NCBI RefSeq assembly: GCF_001544555.2
Contig: NZ_FCOK02000004.1
Coordinates: 62,001 to 126,000 of the forward strand
Reading direction: 5' to 3'
Source: Caballeronia udeis
GTDB taxonomy: Bacteria; Pseudomonadota; Gammaproteobacteria; Burkholderiales; Burkholderiaceae
Length of the DNA stretch: 64,000 bases
Below the pieces are notes generated by a model, which was given only the letters and a program-made list of their open reading frames with translations, did not search any database and was not told the DNA's origin. Each line of letters starts with the position of its first letter. Position 1 is the stretch's first letter. A program made the position numbers and the translations under genes. Shown here one piece after another: positions 26,943 through 34,988 of this stretch.

Positions 26943-27896
26943 TCACGCGGCCGGAATACCCCAGGCGAACGGGTCGGTGCTGTCGAAGCAAAGGCGGCCT
27001 TCGGCCATGATGTGCGCGTGTCCGGTGATGGTCGGAATCACCGCCTGGCCCGCTAGTTCGCCGGAGCGCCGGTAGCTCGCTTCGAACACGCTGCCAATGA
27101 TGCTTTCCTGCCGCCACACCTCGCCTTCTGCCAGCTTGTTGTCGGCGGCGAGGCACGCAACCTTCGCGCTTGTCCCTGTACCGCACGGCGAACGGTCGTA
27201 GGCGCTGCCGGGACACAGCACGAAATTGCGGCTATCAATACCTGCACGCGGCGAGTCCGCGAACAATTCGATGTGGTCGATCATCGCACCGTCCGCGCCC
27301 GTAATACCTTGCCTCTGCAATGCGTCACGAATGGCGTCTGTGAACGCCGTTAGCCGGGCCAGGTTCTTTACGAGCAGATCCTGGCCATGATCGGCCACGA
27401 GAAAGAACCAGTTGCCGCCCCAGGCAATATCGCCTGTCAGCGGCCCGTAGCCGTCGACGTTTACGCTGACCGCCTGCCGGTATCGATACGCCGGGACATT
27501 ACGCACACTCACGCTGCCGTCCTGATGCAAGGTGGCCTCGACAACACCCGCCGGCGTCTGGACCCGGTGCGAACCCGGTTGTATCTTCCCCAGGTAAGCA
27601 AGGGACACGATCAGCCCGATCGTGCCGTGGCCGCACATGCCGAGATATCCCACGTTATTGAAGAAGATGACGGCCGCCGCACATCCGGGGTCATCCGGCT
27701 CGCACAACAACGCTCCCACGATCACGTCCGAGCCGCGTGGCTCGGTGACCGCGCCCGCCCGCCAGTCGTCATGTTTCGTGCGAAGGTTTTCCAGGCGCTC
27801 GGCCAGGGTGCCGCCGCCCAGATCGGGTCCGCCCGACGTGACGAGGCGGGTGGGTTCGCCGCCCGTATGGGAATCGATGAAGTGTAGGATTTTCAT
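26943..27896 (-). CDS. 4-hydroxyproline 2-epimerase
   Basis: A 317-residue proline-racemase-family enzyme that interconverts trans-4-hydroxy-L-proline and cis-4-hydroxy-D-proline by two-base chemistry. Both active-site cysteines are present: Cys88 in [12 protein letters not shown] and Cys238 in [22 protein letters not shown] at the start and [14 protein letters not shown] are family hallmarks. With Cys in both positions it is a true epimerase/racemase rather than the Thr-containing hydroxyproline dehydratase. It is divergent from the deaminase at 28172 across a 275-bp region with paired palindromes. The D-hydroxyproline oxidase and the semialdehyde dehydrogenase of the pathway are not in this window. 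Confidence 0.92.
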   Translation of the reverse strand: MKILHFIDSHTGGEPTRLVTSGGPDLGGGTLAERLENLRTKHDDWRAGAVTEPRGSDVIVGALLCEPDDPGCAAAVIFFNNVGYLGMCGHGTIGLIVSLAYLGKIQPGSHRVQTPAGVVEATLHQDGSVSVRNVPAYRYRQAVSVNVDGYGPLTGDIAWGGNWFFLVADHGQDLLVKNLARLTAFTDAIRDALQRQGITGADGAMIDHIELFADSPRAGIDSRNFVLCPGSAYDRSPCGTGTSAKVACLAADNKLAEGEVWRQESIIGSVFEASYRRSGELAGQAVIPTITGHAHIMAEGRLCFDSTDPFAWGIPAA

Positions 27897-27950
27897 GCTG
27901 ACATCGTAGAAATTCGGACTGGATCCGTCTTGGTGCCGCTCAACGGATTT

Positions 27951-27966
27951 GATGCCGATTTCGGCA
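27951..27966. promoter_or_regulatory. Palindromic operator candidate 1 of the hydroxyproline genes
   Basis: GATGCCGATTTCGGCA, of which TGCCGA-TT-TCGGCA is a dyad. It is the exact reverse complement of the 16 bp at 28076-28091. It lies 55 bp upstream of the epimerase start. Binding protein not known; the PAS-AraC regulator is the first candidate. Confidence 0.6.
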
Positions 27967-28075
27967 TAGATGGAGCAAGTTTGTTGAAGCCCGGAGCCCT
28001 CGGATAATGCTGGCTGCAGGCCCGATTCCCCTACGAGCAAGCCCGGCACCTGGGAAAGTTGAGGCTTTGAAGTTG

Positions 28076-28091
28076 TGCCGAAATCGGCATC
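28076..28091. promoter_or_regulatory. Palindromic operator candidate 2 of the hydroxyproline genes
   Basis: TGCCGAAATCGGCATC, exact inverted copy of the site at 27951-27966, centre-to-centre distance about 125 bp, 81 bp upstream of the deaminase start. The pair could support looping between the two divergent promoters. Confidence 0.6.
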
Positions 28092-28171
28092 GCAGTTGCG
28101 CGCAACATGCAAGACGGCCTCTTCTGCAATGCTTAGACTGCTCTCAACCGATCACTTTTAGGAGAGCCTCC

Positions 28172-29077
28172 ATGGCGCATATCTGGGAAGGCGTGATACC
28201 CGCCGTCACGACCAAGTTCAATGCGGATTTCAGCATAGACAGCGCCTGGACGAAGAAGAATATCGAGGCGCAGATCGCGGCCGGCGTGGACGGTATCATC
28301 GTCTGCGGATCGCTTGGCGAGGCGTCAACGCTCTCGCTCGACGAGAAGCTGGATGTGCTGGATATCGCGGTTGATGCAGCGCAGGGACGCGTGCCGGTGC
28401 TGCTGACCATTGCTGAAAACAGCACCCTCGACGGCTGCCGCCAGGCCGAACTGGGCGTCAAGCACGGCGCGGCCGGTTATATGGTGCTGCCGGGTTTGCG
28501 TTATTTGTCAGACCGGCGCGAAACGCTCAACCACTTCCGCGTGGTCGCGAGCGCGAGTCCGTTGCCGATCATGGTCTACAACAACCCGCTCGCGTATGGC
28601 GTTGACGTGACGCCAGACATGTTCGCCGAACTCGCCGATGAAAAAAAGCTCGTCGCGATCAAGGAATCGGCCGGCGATGTTCGCCGCTTCACGGATCTCA
28701 TCAACGCGGTCGGCGATCGCTACGCGCTCTTTTGCGGCGTCGACAACCTCGCGATGGAAGCCTGCCTGATGGGCGCACACGGCTGGGTTGCGGGGCTGGT
28801 TTGCGCGTTTCCCGAAGAGACCGTGGCGATCTTCAAGCTGCTCAAGGCGGGCCGCCTGGAAGAAGCGCGGACGATCTACCGCTGGTTCGCCCCGCTGCTT
28901 GCGCTCGACGTCTCGGCGAAGCTGGTGCAGAACATCAAGCTGGCCGAGGCAATGGTCGGTCTGGGCACCGAGCCGGTCCGGCCGCCGCGCTTGCCGCTTG
29001 CGGGCGACGAACGTCTCGCGGTGGAAGCATTGATCAAGCGTTCCATCGAAACCCGGCCCGTGTTGCCAACATTCTGA
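28172..29077 (+). CDS. Dihydrodipicolinate-synthase-family enzyme, probable 1-pyrroline-4-hydroxy-2-carboxylate deaminase
   Basis: A 301-residue class I aldolase-fold protein. Schiff-base Lys164 lies in LVAIKESAGDVRR, Tyr136 in VYNNPLAYG, and the GSLGEASTLS loop at 46-55 binds the carboxylate. The AGGAG site is 8 bp before ATG 28172. Dihydrodipicolinate-synthase relatives beside a hydroxyproline epimerase catalyse deamination of 1-pyrroline-4-hydroxy-2-carboxylate to 2-oxoglutarate semialdehyde. The assignment rests on this neighbourhood plus the intact active site. Confidence 0.87.
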   Translation: MAHIWEGVIPAVTTKFNADFSIDSAWTKKNIEAQIAAGVDGIIVCGSLGEASTLSLDEKLDVLDIAVDAAQGRVPVLLTIAENSTLDGCRQAELGVKHGAAGYMVLPGLRYLSDRRETLNHFRVVASASPLPIMVYNNPLAYGVDVTPDMFAELADEKKLVAIKESAGDVRRFTDLINAVGDRYALFCGVDNLAMEACLMGAHGWVAGLVCAFPEETVAIFKLLKAGRLEEARTIYRWFAPLLALDVSAKLVQNIKLAEAMVGLGTEPVRPPRLPLAGDERLAVEALIKRSIETRPVLPTF

Positions 29078-29101
29078 ATGTTCTGAATGAAGTTTTACTC
29101 T

Positions 29102-29152
29102 CGGCGGCTGCGGCCTGTTCTCATGGGAACAGGCCGCAGCCGCCGCAGTTTT
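29102..29152 (+). terminator. Strong rho-independent terminator after the deaminase gene
   Basis: A perfect 19-bp stem (29102-29120 with 29127-29145, 6-nt loop TCATGG) followed by CAGTTTT. The stem begins CGGCGGCTGCGG. It isolates the hydroxyproline gene from the molybdenum island. Confidence 0.88.
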
Positions 29153-29341
29153 AGACCCTGCCAATACCCCTGGCCCCTCCTGATCCGCCAGCCGGAAAAA
29201 TGAGCCTGTCCTGGCTCCGTTTCCCTTGCCCGGCGCGTTGCCGCCAGAGCATAAAACAGCCCACCGGGTACGCTCCACGGTCTGAAAACCGGCAAGGCGC
29301 CGCCTGACACCCGCTAACGCCCAAGACAAAAAATCCGCACC

Positions 29342-29365
29342 CGTTATATTCTGTAGAATATCACG
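29342..29365. promoter_or_regulatory. ModE-box 1
   Basis: CGTTATAT, 8-bp spacer TCTGTAGA, ATATCACG: the architecture of the E. coli modA operator (CGTTATAT-N8-inverted half). The dyad is nearly perfect over 26 bp (29341-29366). It lies 79 bp upstream of the 165-aa gene start at 29445. Confidence 0.75.
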
Positions 29366-29444
29366 GTACTATTCGTCTGCTGTCGGTCTCTCACGCTCCC
29401 GGCGCAAGGAAACCGGTTCAATCATGCATCTCGAGGATTTCCCC

Positions 29445-29942
29445 ATGTCCGGGCAACAGGCATCGACACCCCGCGCTTGCGCCCCGCTACGCCACGACCT
29501 GTCGGTTGCGATCACGCCGCTCAACTCGGCGCGCAACCCCGAGCGTACAGAAGCGATCAGGGAAGTAGTCGATGCATTCCGGAACCTGCGCGCGAGCGTC
29601 GCCCGTTTTGTCCTGATGCTGGAGGACATCCGCGGCAATGCCCGCTCTCTCGAATCCACAACCGCCCAATCACTCGGAGACCTTTTGTCTGCGCTTGAAG
29701 ATCATGCGCGCGCGCTCGACTTCGGCCGCCTCGAAGACCTGACGTTTGCTATCGAAACCGCGCGGTCTGCCGAGCAACAGCGCGACCTGGTATTCCAGGC
29801 CTCTCCCGGGAGCGGCACCGCCGGCCTTCAACAGGTCGCGCGCGGTCTCGAGCGCCTGGACGCCACCTTCGTCGGCTTGTGCGTCGAGCATGTGCTGGAG
29901 CGGCACTATCGAGGACGCGCGGGGAGCGGCGTGTCCGCCTGA
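29445..29942 (+). CDS. Helical protein of unknown function behind a ModE-box
   Basis: A 165-residue protein, helical by composition, without signal peptide or membrane span (EAIREVVDAFRNLRASVARF, LESTTAQSLGDLLSALEDHA, GLQQVARGLERLDATFVGLC). The ATG at 29445 has GAGGA 7 bp upstream and is preferred over the ATG at 29424. A ModE-type operator centred about 90 bp upstream and the next gene's own ModE-box place it in the molybdenum regulon. An antisense frame of similar length has no ribosome site. Function unknown; no named family recognised. Confidence 0.68.
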   Translation: MSGQQASTPRACAPLRHDLSVAITPLNSARNPERTEAIREVVDAFRNLRASVARFVLMLEDIRGNARSLESTTAQSLGDLLSALEDHARALDFGRLEDLTFAIETARSAEQQRDLVFQASPGSGTAGLQQVARGLERLDATFVGLCVEHVLERHYRGRAGSGVSA

Positions 29943-30008
29943 CAGCAACCCCTGACGGACCAGCGCAAGCCAATGTTGATTTCGTTGAATACCTGCCCGA
30001 ATTCGTAC

Positions 30009-30032
30009 CGTTATATTCAATGGTATATTTCG
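30009..30032. promoter_or_regulatory. ModE-box 2
   Basis: CGTTATAT, spacer TCAATGGT, ATATTTCG. The left half is identical to box 1. It lies 74 bp upstream of the DUF2325 gene start at 30107. Confidence 0.72.
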
Positions 30033-30106
30033 ATATCCGTTCATCGAACAGGCTGGGAACCATTGCCTGTTCAGCCGTTTGACATCCAGATCGATTCGAG
30101 GTGAAT

Positions 30107-31480
30107 GTGCAATCCGTTCCCCCCTTCCGCCTTGCTCGCACCCCGTCCGGTGAATCGACCAGCGCCGCGGGCGCTTATGGAGCCGCTTATTCAGCCACTC
30201 CCGCCGGCACGGCGGATGCTTGCTGCACACCTACCGAAGCACAGCTTCGCAGTCCGCACCGCCGGGCGCGGCTATCGGATCTGGATTCGCATTTGCATTG
30301 CTCCGTCATCGGCACGTGCCTGAGCACGAACGAACTTAGAAAACTCGTGCCCAAGTTTACGGATCTCGACCGGCAGCACGCGACGGACCTTGAAATTCAT
30401 CATGCCGCGGTGGAACTCGCGATAGAGGGCGGCCCGGGCGCCAAGGCGCTGCAGAAGGCACTGGATGCGCGTTACTCAGGCGCCGTGCGCCGCTTTGAAG
30501 TGGCGAAAGGTCCGGAAGCCCTGCTGGGACTCTGGAAAGACGCGCTCAAGAGCGGCGATATTCCGCCGGCTTACTGGGCGGTGATGACACATCCGCACGC
30601 CGTCATGAGCGTGCGTCAGACTGCGTTCGGCGACTTGCATATGCTGTCCCATCTCGTGGGTGCGGCCAACCGGGCTGACATCCGCCGCCTGGTTGCACTC
30701 GAAGAAGAGAACGCGGCGCTCAAGGACAAGGTCGAGCGGCAACAAGAAAAACAGCACGAGCTGACTACGGAGCGCGACGCGTCACTGCGTCAACTGAGCG
30801 CGCAAGTGGCTGAATTGTCCGCGAAGGCCGAGCGTCGGCCAGATACGTCCGGGGCCAACCTGGAGGCTGAAATCGAGGCGCTGCGCGAGGCACTGGCTGC
30901 ACGCGACGAACGCCTCGCGATTCACACGAGCCGGCGGGAAACCGCCGAGCAACGCGCGCTCGACGAGCAGCGCCACGCGCAAACCCTGAGCCAGCGCCTG
31001 GACGATACGATCGCCACGCTCAACGTGGTCCAGGCCGAATGCAACGCGCTCGAACAGGCGCTGGTGGCACAAGGCGGCGAAGCCGGTTCAAAGGCTGAGG
31101 ACCTGACCAGCCTGAGCGGCAAGCGCGTGGTTTATGTAGGCGGCCGGCCCGGTTCGAACGCCGCGCTAAGGCAACTGGTCGAATCGGCGGGAGGCGATTT
31201 TGTCGTCCACGATGGCGGCATAGAAGACCGCAAGGGCATGTTTGCCGCAGCGCTCCCGCGCGCGGATATTGTGGTGTTTCCCGTTGACTGTATTGACCAC
31301 GACTCCATGAATCTGCTCAAGCGCGTATGCGACCGTCATCAGGTCGACTATCACCCGCTAAGAACCGCGAGCGTGGCGAGCTTCGTGGAATTGATGACCC
31401 GGCTCGGCCGGGCGTCGCAGCAATCTGGCAAGTCCGGCAATACGCCGCCGGCTTCCCGCTTCTGCCTGCGGCACGGCTAA
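30107..31480 (+). CDS. Coiled-coil DUF2325 protein behind a ModE-box
   Basis: About 457 residues. The N-terminal 50 residues are low-complexity. A helical middle (LSDLDSHLHCSVIGTCLSTN, LRKLVPKFTDLDRQHATD) carries possible metal-binding His/Cys residues. A long coiled coil follows (roughly residues 185-330, many EEENAALKDKVERQQEKQ-type heptads). The C-terminal DUF2325 domain (about 335-440) has GKRVVYVGGRPGSNAALRQL and ADIVVFPVDCIDHDSMNLL. GTG 30107 has a GAGG site; GTG 30101 is also possible. It is transcribed toward modE and has its own ModE-box. The biochemical role of DUF2325 is not known to me. Confidence 0.8.
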   Translation: MQSVPPFRLARTPSGESTSAAGAYGAAYSATPAGTADACCTPTEAQLRSPHRRARLSDLDSHLHCSVIGTCLSTNELRKLVPKFTDLDRQHATDLEIHHAAVELAIEGGPGAKALQKALDARYSGAVRRFEVAKGPEALLGLWKDALKSGDIPPAYWAVMTHPHAVMSVRQTAFGDLHMLSHLVGAANRADIRRLVALEEENAALKDKVERQQEKQHELTTERDASLRQLSAQVAELSAKAERRPDTSGANLEAEIEALREALAARDERLAIHTSRRETAEQRALDEQRHAQTLSQRLDDTIATLNVVQAECNALEQALVAQGGEAGSKAEDLTSLSGKRVVYVGGRPGSNAALRQLVESAGGDFVVHDGGIEDRKGMFAAALPRADIVVFPVDCIDHDSMNLLKRVCDRHQVDYHPLRTASVASFVELMTRLGRASQQSGKSGNTPPASRFCLRHG

Positions 31481-31518
31481 GCCCTTGCGCCTTGGGCTTG
31501 CCGCGGCATGCACCCTGA

Positions 31519-31905
31519 TCAGCGCTTCATAAGCCTGGTCAGTGCGGAAATCTGCGGCGCGCAGGTCCTGGCCGCTTCCGCTTCAATCTCACGATAAAGC
31601 CGTACGATCTTTTCGCCAACCGGCGTCAGCACGCAACCGCCGCCCGCCGAACCACCCGTCTCCGAAGACGTTGCGGGCGCTTTGAGCGTGCGGTTCAGCT
31701 CGTCGATAAGCAACCACGCGCGCCGGTACGACATGCCGAGGCTGCGTGCCGCGGCGGAGATCGAACCATGCACATGCACCGCCTCGAGCAAGTCAATTTT
31801 CCCGGGGCCGATTGCCACGGCATCGGCCTGGCGAATGCGCATGCGAAAACGCACCTCGGGCTGACGGGATAGGGAAGTCGCTGGATCTTTCACGGATTTG
31901 GCCAT
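31519..31905 (-). CDS. modE: ModE-type regulator, DNA-binding domain only
   Basis: A 128-residue winged-helix protein matching the N-terminal half of molybdate regulator ModE: AIGPGKIDLLEAVHVHGSIS, AAARSLGMSYRRAWLLIDEL, then the wing GGSAGGGCVLTPVGEKIVRL. The C-terminal di-Mop molybdate-sensing half of E. coli ModE is absent; a separate gene at 34381-34809 encodes exactly such a di-Mop protein. ATG 31905 is chosen; starts at 31917 and 31938 are possible. It is convergent with the DUF2325 gene. It is expected to bind the four boxes listed here. Confidence 0.85.
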   Translation of the reverse strand: MAKSVKDPATSLSRQPEVRFRMRIRQADAVAIGPGKIDLLEAVHVHGSISAAARSLGMSYRRAWLLIDELNRTLKAPATSSETGGSAGGGCVLTPVGEKIVRLYREIEAEAARTCAPQISALTRLMKR

Positions 31906-31978
31906 GCGCGAAAGCATACACGAGGCCGACAGGCCCATGCATTGGCGCCATTACCAGTGCGTCGGGAAGCCGCGGCGC

Positions 31979-32526
31979 TCAGGCGCGGCTTCTTGATTTA
32001 GCGCCGAATTCACCGCCGGATGCACCACCGAAGCAATAGCCGAAATCCTCGCAGCCCGGGCACCCCGGCGCGGGCTGTGGGACCTGCCCCAGCGACAGCG
32101 CAAGCTCGCGCGCCAGGAATTCGGGAAATATCGGTTGAGCATGTTCGTGACGTCGTCACGCCCGGTCAACCCGAGATCTCGCCATAGATGGTCCGGCCGC
32201 AAGCATGCGTGAGCGATGATCGACGCGAGGCAGTCCGCGTCGACCATGCCGGCCGCGTCATTCGCTTGAGCTTGCCTCAGCAGGAAGGTCTCAAGCGCAC
32301 TTACGAAACCTGCCTGCTCTTCTGAGCGGATAAGCAAACTCACGCCCGGCGGCCGCATTGCACCGAAATGCCGGCCATACAGCACGGCGATTTGCTCCCG
32401 CGACAATCCAAGCAAAGAAGGTTCGTCGTGCGCGGCAAGCAGCGTGGCGAACAATGCGGTGCCGGGAGAATGGGGGGTGGCGGAGGCGGCCAGCAGCTCG
32501 GCGCGCGTCGCGAGAAGGTGTGTCAT
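31979..32526 (-). pseudogene. NifQ-like molybdenum protein, interrupted by a -1 frame change
   Basis: From ATG 32526 the frame encodes a NifQ-like helical protein (FATLLAAHDEPSLLGLSREQ, DHLWRDLGLTGRDDVTNMLN, RYFP) for 135 codons, then turns to Arg-rich nonsense ending at 31951. Reading on in the -1 frame from 32122 gives EFLARELALSLGQV and the NifQ cysteine end CPGCEDFGYCF (C-x2-C-x5-C), stopping at 31979; total about 182 residues. The junction is T-TTC-CCG, the form of a -1 slippery heptamer. Causes could be a real 1-bp deletion, programmed frameshifting or a homopolymer error. NifQ proteins handle Mo-Fe-S clusters for molybdenum delivery; the location beside modE fits. Confidence 0.75.
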
Positions 32527-32713
32527 TGCCTGGTAGCAGATATATCGCAGAGGTATGGCTGGGGTCTAGCCGAACGCGGACGTCACGCGAAGGATCAACT
32601 CAAAACCAGTATGCCATGCGCAGCCGGCAGTCAAGCCCGTGTCTCGCCAACCCTATTGCAAGAAGCGCCTGGCCGCCCCGGGCTCCGGAAGGCACCGGGT
32701 TTCAGACCACCCA

Positions 32714-33205
32714 TCAGACAGTCAGGACCCGCGCCACGATGCGCACCAGCCGTTTTACATGACGGGGGGCAGGAAGAATATCCGCGCCTGAAAACAGAAT
32801 GGGCACGCCGTCCTCGCTGCTGAGCGCGCGGCCTCCGCATTCATGCGCCACGATCACGCGCTCGCCGACTGGCGTATTGAACAGCTCGTGCCATGAGAAG
32901 GTGACCGCGTAGCCATCGTGCGCGACCGCAATGAATACCGTGCGCTTGAACTCGCCCTTCGGCTCCGGCCGCAGGCCGGCTTTCAGGATCAGGTCTTTCA
33001 GCAACACCCCGCGATACGTGTCGACACTGCGGATAAACCGGTTCGTCGTATAACAACGCAGATCGAACGAATCGGCAACGACGTTGGGTTGCTCCCTGAA
33101 TTCCGCAAGATCGATAGTCAACGGCCGCAGGAAATCCCCTTCAAGCGACAGGACGGTTTTCGCCGTGGTTTCGAGCGCGACTGCGTGGGAGTGGGCTTCA
33201 CTCAT
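32714..33205 (-). CDS. Cytoplasmic stand-alone SUOX-fold (molybdopterin oxidoreductase-like) protein
   Basis: A 163-residue single-domain protein related to the Mo-cofactor fold of sulfite oxidases, with Cys51 in LRCYTTNRFIRSVDTYRGVL placed like the cofactor-ligand Cys, and FIAVAHDGYAVTFSWHELFN and VIVAHECGGRALSSEDGVPI later. There is no signal peptide, unlike most relatives. A ModE-box ends 41 bp upstream of its ATG, so expression is probably molybdenum-controlled. It could be a molybdenum-cofactor-binding or storage protein rather than an enzyme; this is inference. Confidence 0.72.
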   Translation of the reverse strand: MSEAHSHAVALETTAKTVLSLEGDFLRPLTIDLAEFREQPNVVADSFDLRCYTTNRFIRSVDTYRGVLLKDLILKAGLRPEPKGEFKRTVFIAVAHDGYAVTFSWHELFNTPVGERVIVAHECGGRALSSEDGVPILFSGADILPAPRHVKRLVRIVARVLTV

Positions 33206-33245
33206 TTCTCATCCTCCAGGGGCCGGATTCAGATGGCTTGTCCGG

Positions 33246-33269
33246 CATTATATCCACGCGAATATTACG
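33246..33269. promoter_or_regulatory. ModE-box 4
   Basis: CATTATAT, spacer CCACGCGA, ATATTACG: one mismatch in each half from the E. coli half-site pair, same 8-8-8 spacing. It sits 41 bp before the SUOX-fold gene (minus) and 126 bp before the lipoprotein gene (plus). Confidence 0.65.
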
Positions 33270-33395
33270 CTGCTGTCGCGGCCGGCGAGTCAGTGCGCAA
33301 GCAATAGGCAACATACAAATTCACGCATGTGCCCGCCAGGATGGCACCAAGCGATATATTGGTGGCCTTCGATCCCCGCGCCCAAGGAAAATACG

Positions 33396-34349
33396 ATGCT
33401 TTCCTCGCACTTTTCTCAACGGTTCTCGCAGCGTTTCAAGCGCCATGCGCTTACAGTAGCCGGTGCCTTGACGGCCGCTGCGGTCATCGCGCTATCCGGT
33501 TGCGGTTCGACACAAATCGCCGGCACGCCGCAGCGAATCTCCCTGGATGCACGGGCCAACGGCATTGCAATCCGTCCCGCCGACGGGGCGGTCTTCATCA
33601 CTGACGACAAGACCAACAGCGTGCTTTCATCGGCTGACGGCAAGACATTCAAACCCTTTGCCTCTATTGCCCCGGTCGCGGGACAAGCGAACGCGCTAAG
33701 CCAGGTGAGCATGGCGGATGACGGGTCGCTGCTGGTCGGACGATTCGGATTCGGCACGGCAGGCGCCGTGTTCGACATTGACGCGAACAGGTCCGTCTCC
33801 ATCCTGTCAGGGCCCGATCCGGCACGCCGAAGACTGGGACTTGCGGCCATTGGTATGGGGAAAATACTCTCGACCTGGTTCGTCAAGAACGGCAACAGCC
33901 CGGCAACGGGTGGCCTCAGCCTGATCACGTACGATGTTTCAACCCACGTCGCGTCCGAACACAATTTGCTGACGGGATTGGCGAAACCCGTTGGCGTAGC
34001 CGTACAAGGCGACGCCGTTTTTATATCGGATCAGACTGACAACATGATCCTGAAGACGAGCCTGTCCGGGTTGCTCAATCATGCCCAGGCCGGCGGCTTG
34101 AACACGACGGTCATCAAGATCAACGGACCCGACCTGCTGAGCATTGATTCAAACGGCGCGCTCTATACGAAATGCAACTCGACCGCCGTGTGCCGGATAA
34201 GCCCGGATGAATCGGTTACGGTCATCGCAAACGATTTCGAGGATGCACGCGGCGTGGCTATAGACCCGGTGCATCACCTGTTGTACGTCATCGACCGGCC
34301 GAAATCCGCTGACAGTGCCAGTACCCTGCGGACCATTCCATTGAACTGA
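33396..34349 (+). CDS. Lipoprotein with NHL/SMP-30-like beta-propeller
   Basis: A 317-residue lipoprotein: basic n-region, hydrophobic core ALTAAAVIALSGC with the lipidated Cys at about residue 32. Five or six beta-propeller blades follow, each with the pattern hydrophobic strand, D-G, strand (ANGIAIRPADGAVFITDDKT, LSQVSMADDGSLLVGRFGFG, PVGVAVQGDAVFISDQTDN, ARGVAIDPVHHLLYVIDRP). The AAGGAAA ribosome site fixes ATG 33396. Propellers of this class bind sugars or lactones or act as scaffolds. Whether ModE-box 4 also serves it is unclear. Confidence 0.78.
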   Translation: MLSSHFSQRFSQRFKRHALTVAGALTAAAVIALSGCGSTQIAGTPQRISLDARANGIAIRPADGAVFITDDKTNSVLSSADGKTFKPFASIAPVAGQANALSQVSMADDGSLLVGRFGFGTAGAVFDIDANRSVSILSGPDPARRRLGLAAIGMGKILSTWFVKNGNSPATGGLSLITYDVSTHVASEHNLLTGLAKPVGVAVQGDAVFISDQTDNMILKTSLSGLLNHAQAGGLNTTVIKINGPDLLSIDSNGALYTKCNSTAVCRISPDESVTVIANDFEDARGVAIDPVHHLLYVIDRPKSADSASTLRTIPLN

Positions 34350-34380
34350 TGAACTGGCGCTGCACGGATTCGCAAGAGGA

Positions 34381-34809
34381 CTAGTTGTCCACGCCGACAA
34401 TCACGCTCGACGCCTTGAAGATTGCCGTTGCGGCTTTCCCGCTGGCGAGCGCGAGCCGTTGCGCGCTTTCGTTCGTGACAATAGCGGCAATCTGCGCGCC
34501 GCCCTCGACCGTAATAACGACTTCGCTGTTGACCGCGCCCGGGGTCACTGACGATACCGTGCCGGCAAAGCAATTCCTGGCCGATACCTGGCTATCCGCT
34601 ACATCGACCATCACGATCACAGACGACGCCTTGACCAGCGCGAATGCGGGCTTTCCGGCCGCCAGCCCTAGCGATGCCGCGCTGCCATGCGTGATCACCG
34701 CGACGATCTCGAGGCCGTCATTGGCGCGCAGCAGGATCTCGTCATTGACCGCGCCATGCTTGAGCTCAATCACTTCACCGACAAATTGATTTCGGGCGCT
34801 TGTTCGCAT
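34381..34809 (-). CDS. Di-Mop molbindin (ModG-type molybdate-binding protein)
   Basis: A 142-residue protein made of two Mop/TOBE domains in tandem: residues about 3-70 (ARNQFVGEVIELKHGAVNDE, AFALVKASSVIVMVD) and 74-142 (ARNCFAGTVSSVTPGAVNSE, ATAIFKASSVIVGVDN). Both carry the S-ARN-x-F-G and K-ASSVI anion-binding motifs. The length equals that of Azotobacter-type ModG. GGAG lies 6 bp before ATG 34809, which is preferred over an ATG two codons earlier. It binds molybdate or tungstate in the cytoplasm for storage or buffering, or may serve as the effector half of the split ModE. Confidence 0.9.
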   Translation of the reverse strand: MRTSARNQFVGEVIELKHGAVNDEILLRANDGLEIVAVITHGSAASLGLAAGKPAFALVKASSVIVMVDVADSQVSARNCFAGTVSSVTPGAVNSEVVITVEGGAQIAAIVTNESAQRLALASGKAATAIFKASSVIVGVDN

Positions 34810-34988
34810 GTTCATCTCCGGTTGCGGCGTCCTTCGAAGACGTGGATCGCCTGGATCCAAGGACGCACGTTTTGCTCGGGTTACCTGCGTGGCAGGCAGG
34901 CCACAAGTGTAACCGCACCACGCCGCCCGCTTGGGACAAATAGCCGGCGAAACATGTCGATGGCGTTAGCGAACAAGTTGAGTCTGAG

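Noticed and set aside
29670..30230. Minus-strand frame opposite the 165-aa gene
   Set aside because: No ribosome site, low-complexity basic translation, and it would run through ModE-box 2.
32540..32547. ModE-like half-site (CGATATAT on the minus strand) just upstream of the NifQ-like gene
   Set aside because: The second half after an 8-bp spacer does not match, so only one arm is present; not counted as a box.
33351..33374. CGATATAT near the lipoprotein gene as another ModE-box
   Set aside because: The right half (position 17-24) has no resemblance to the inverted half-site.
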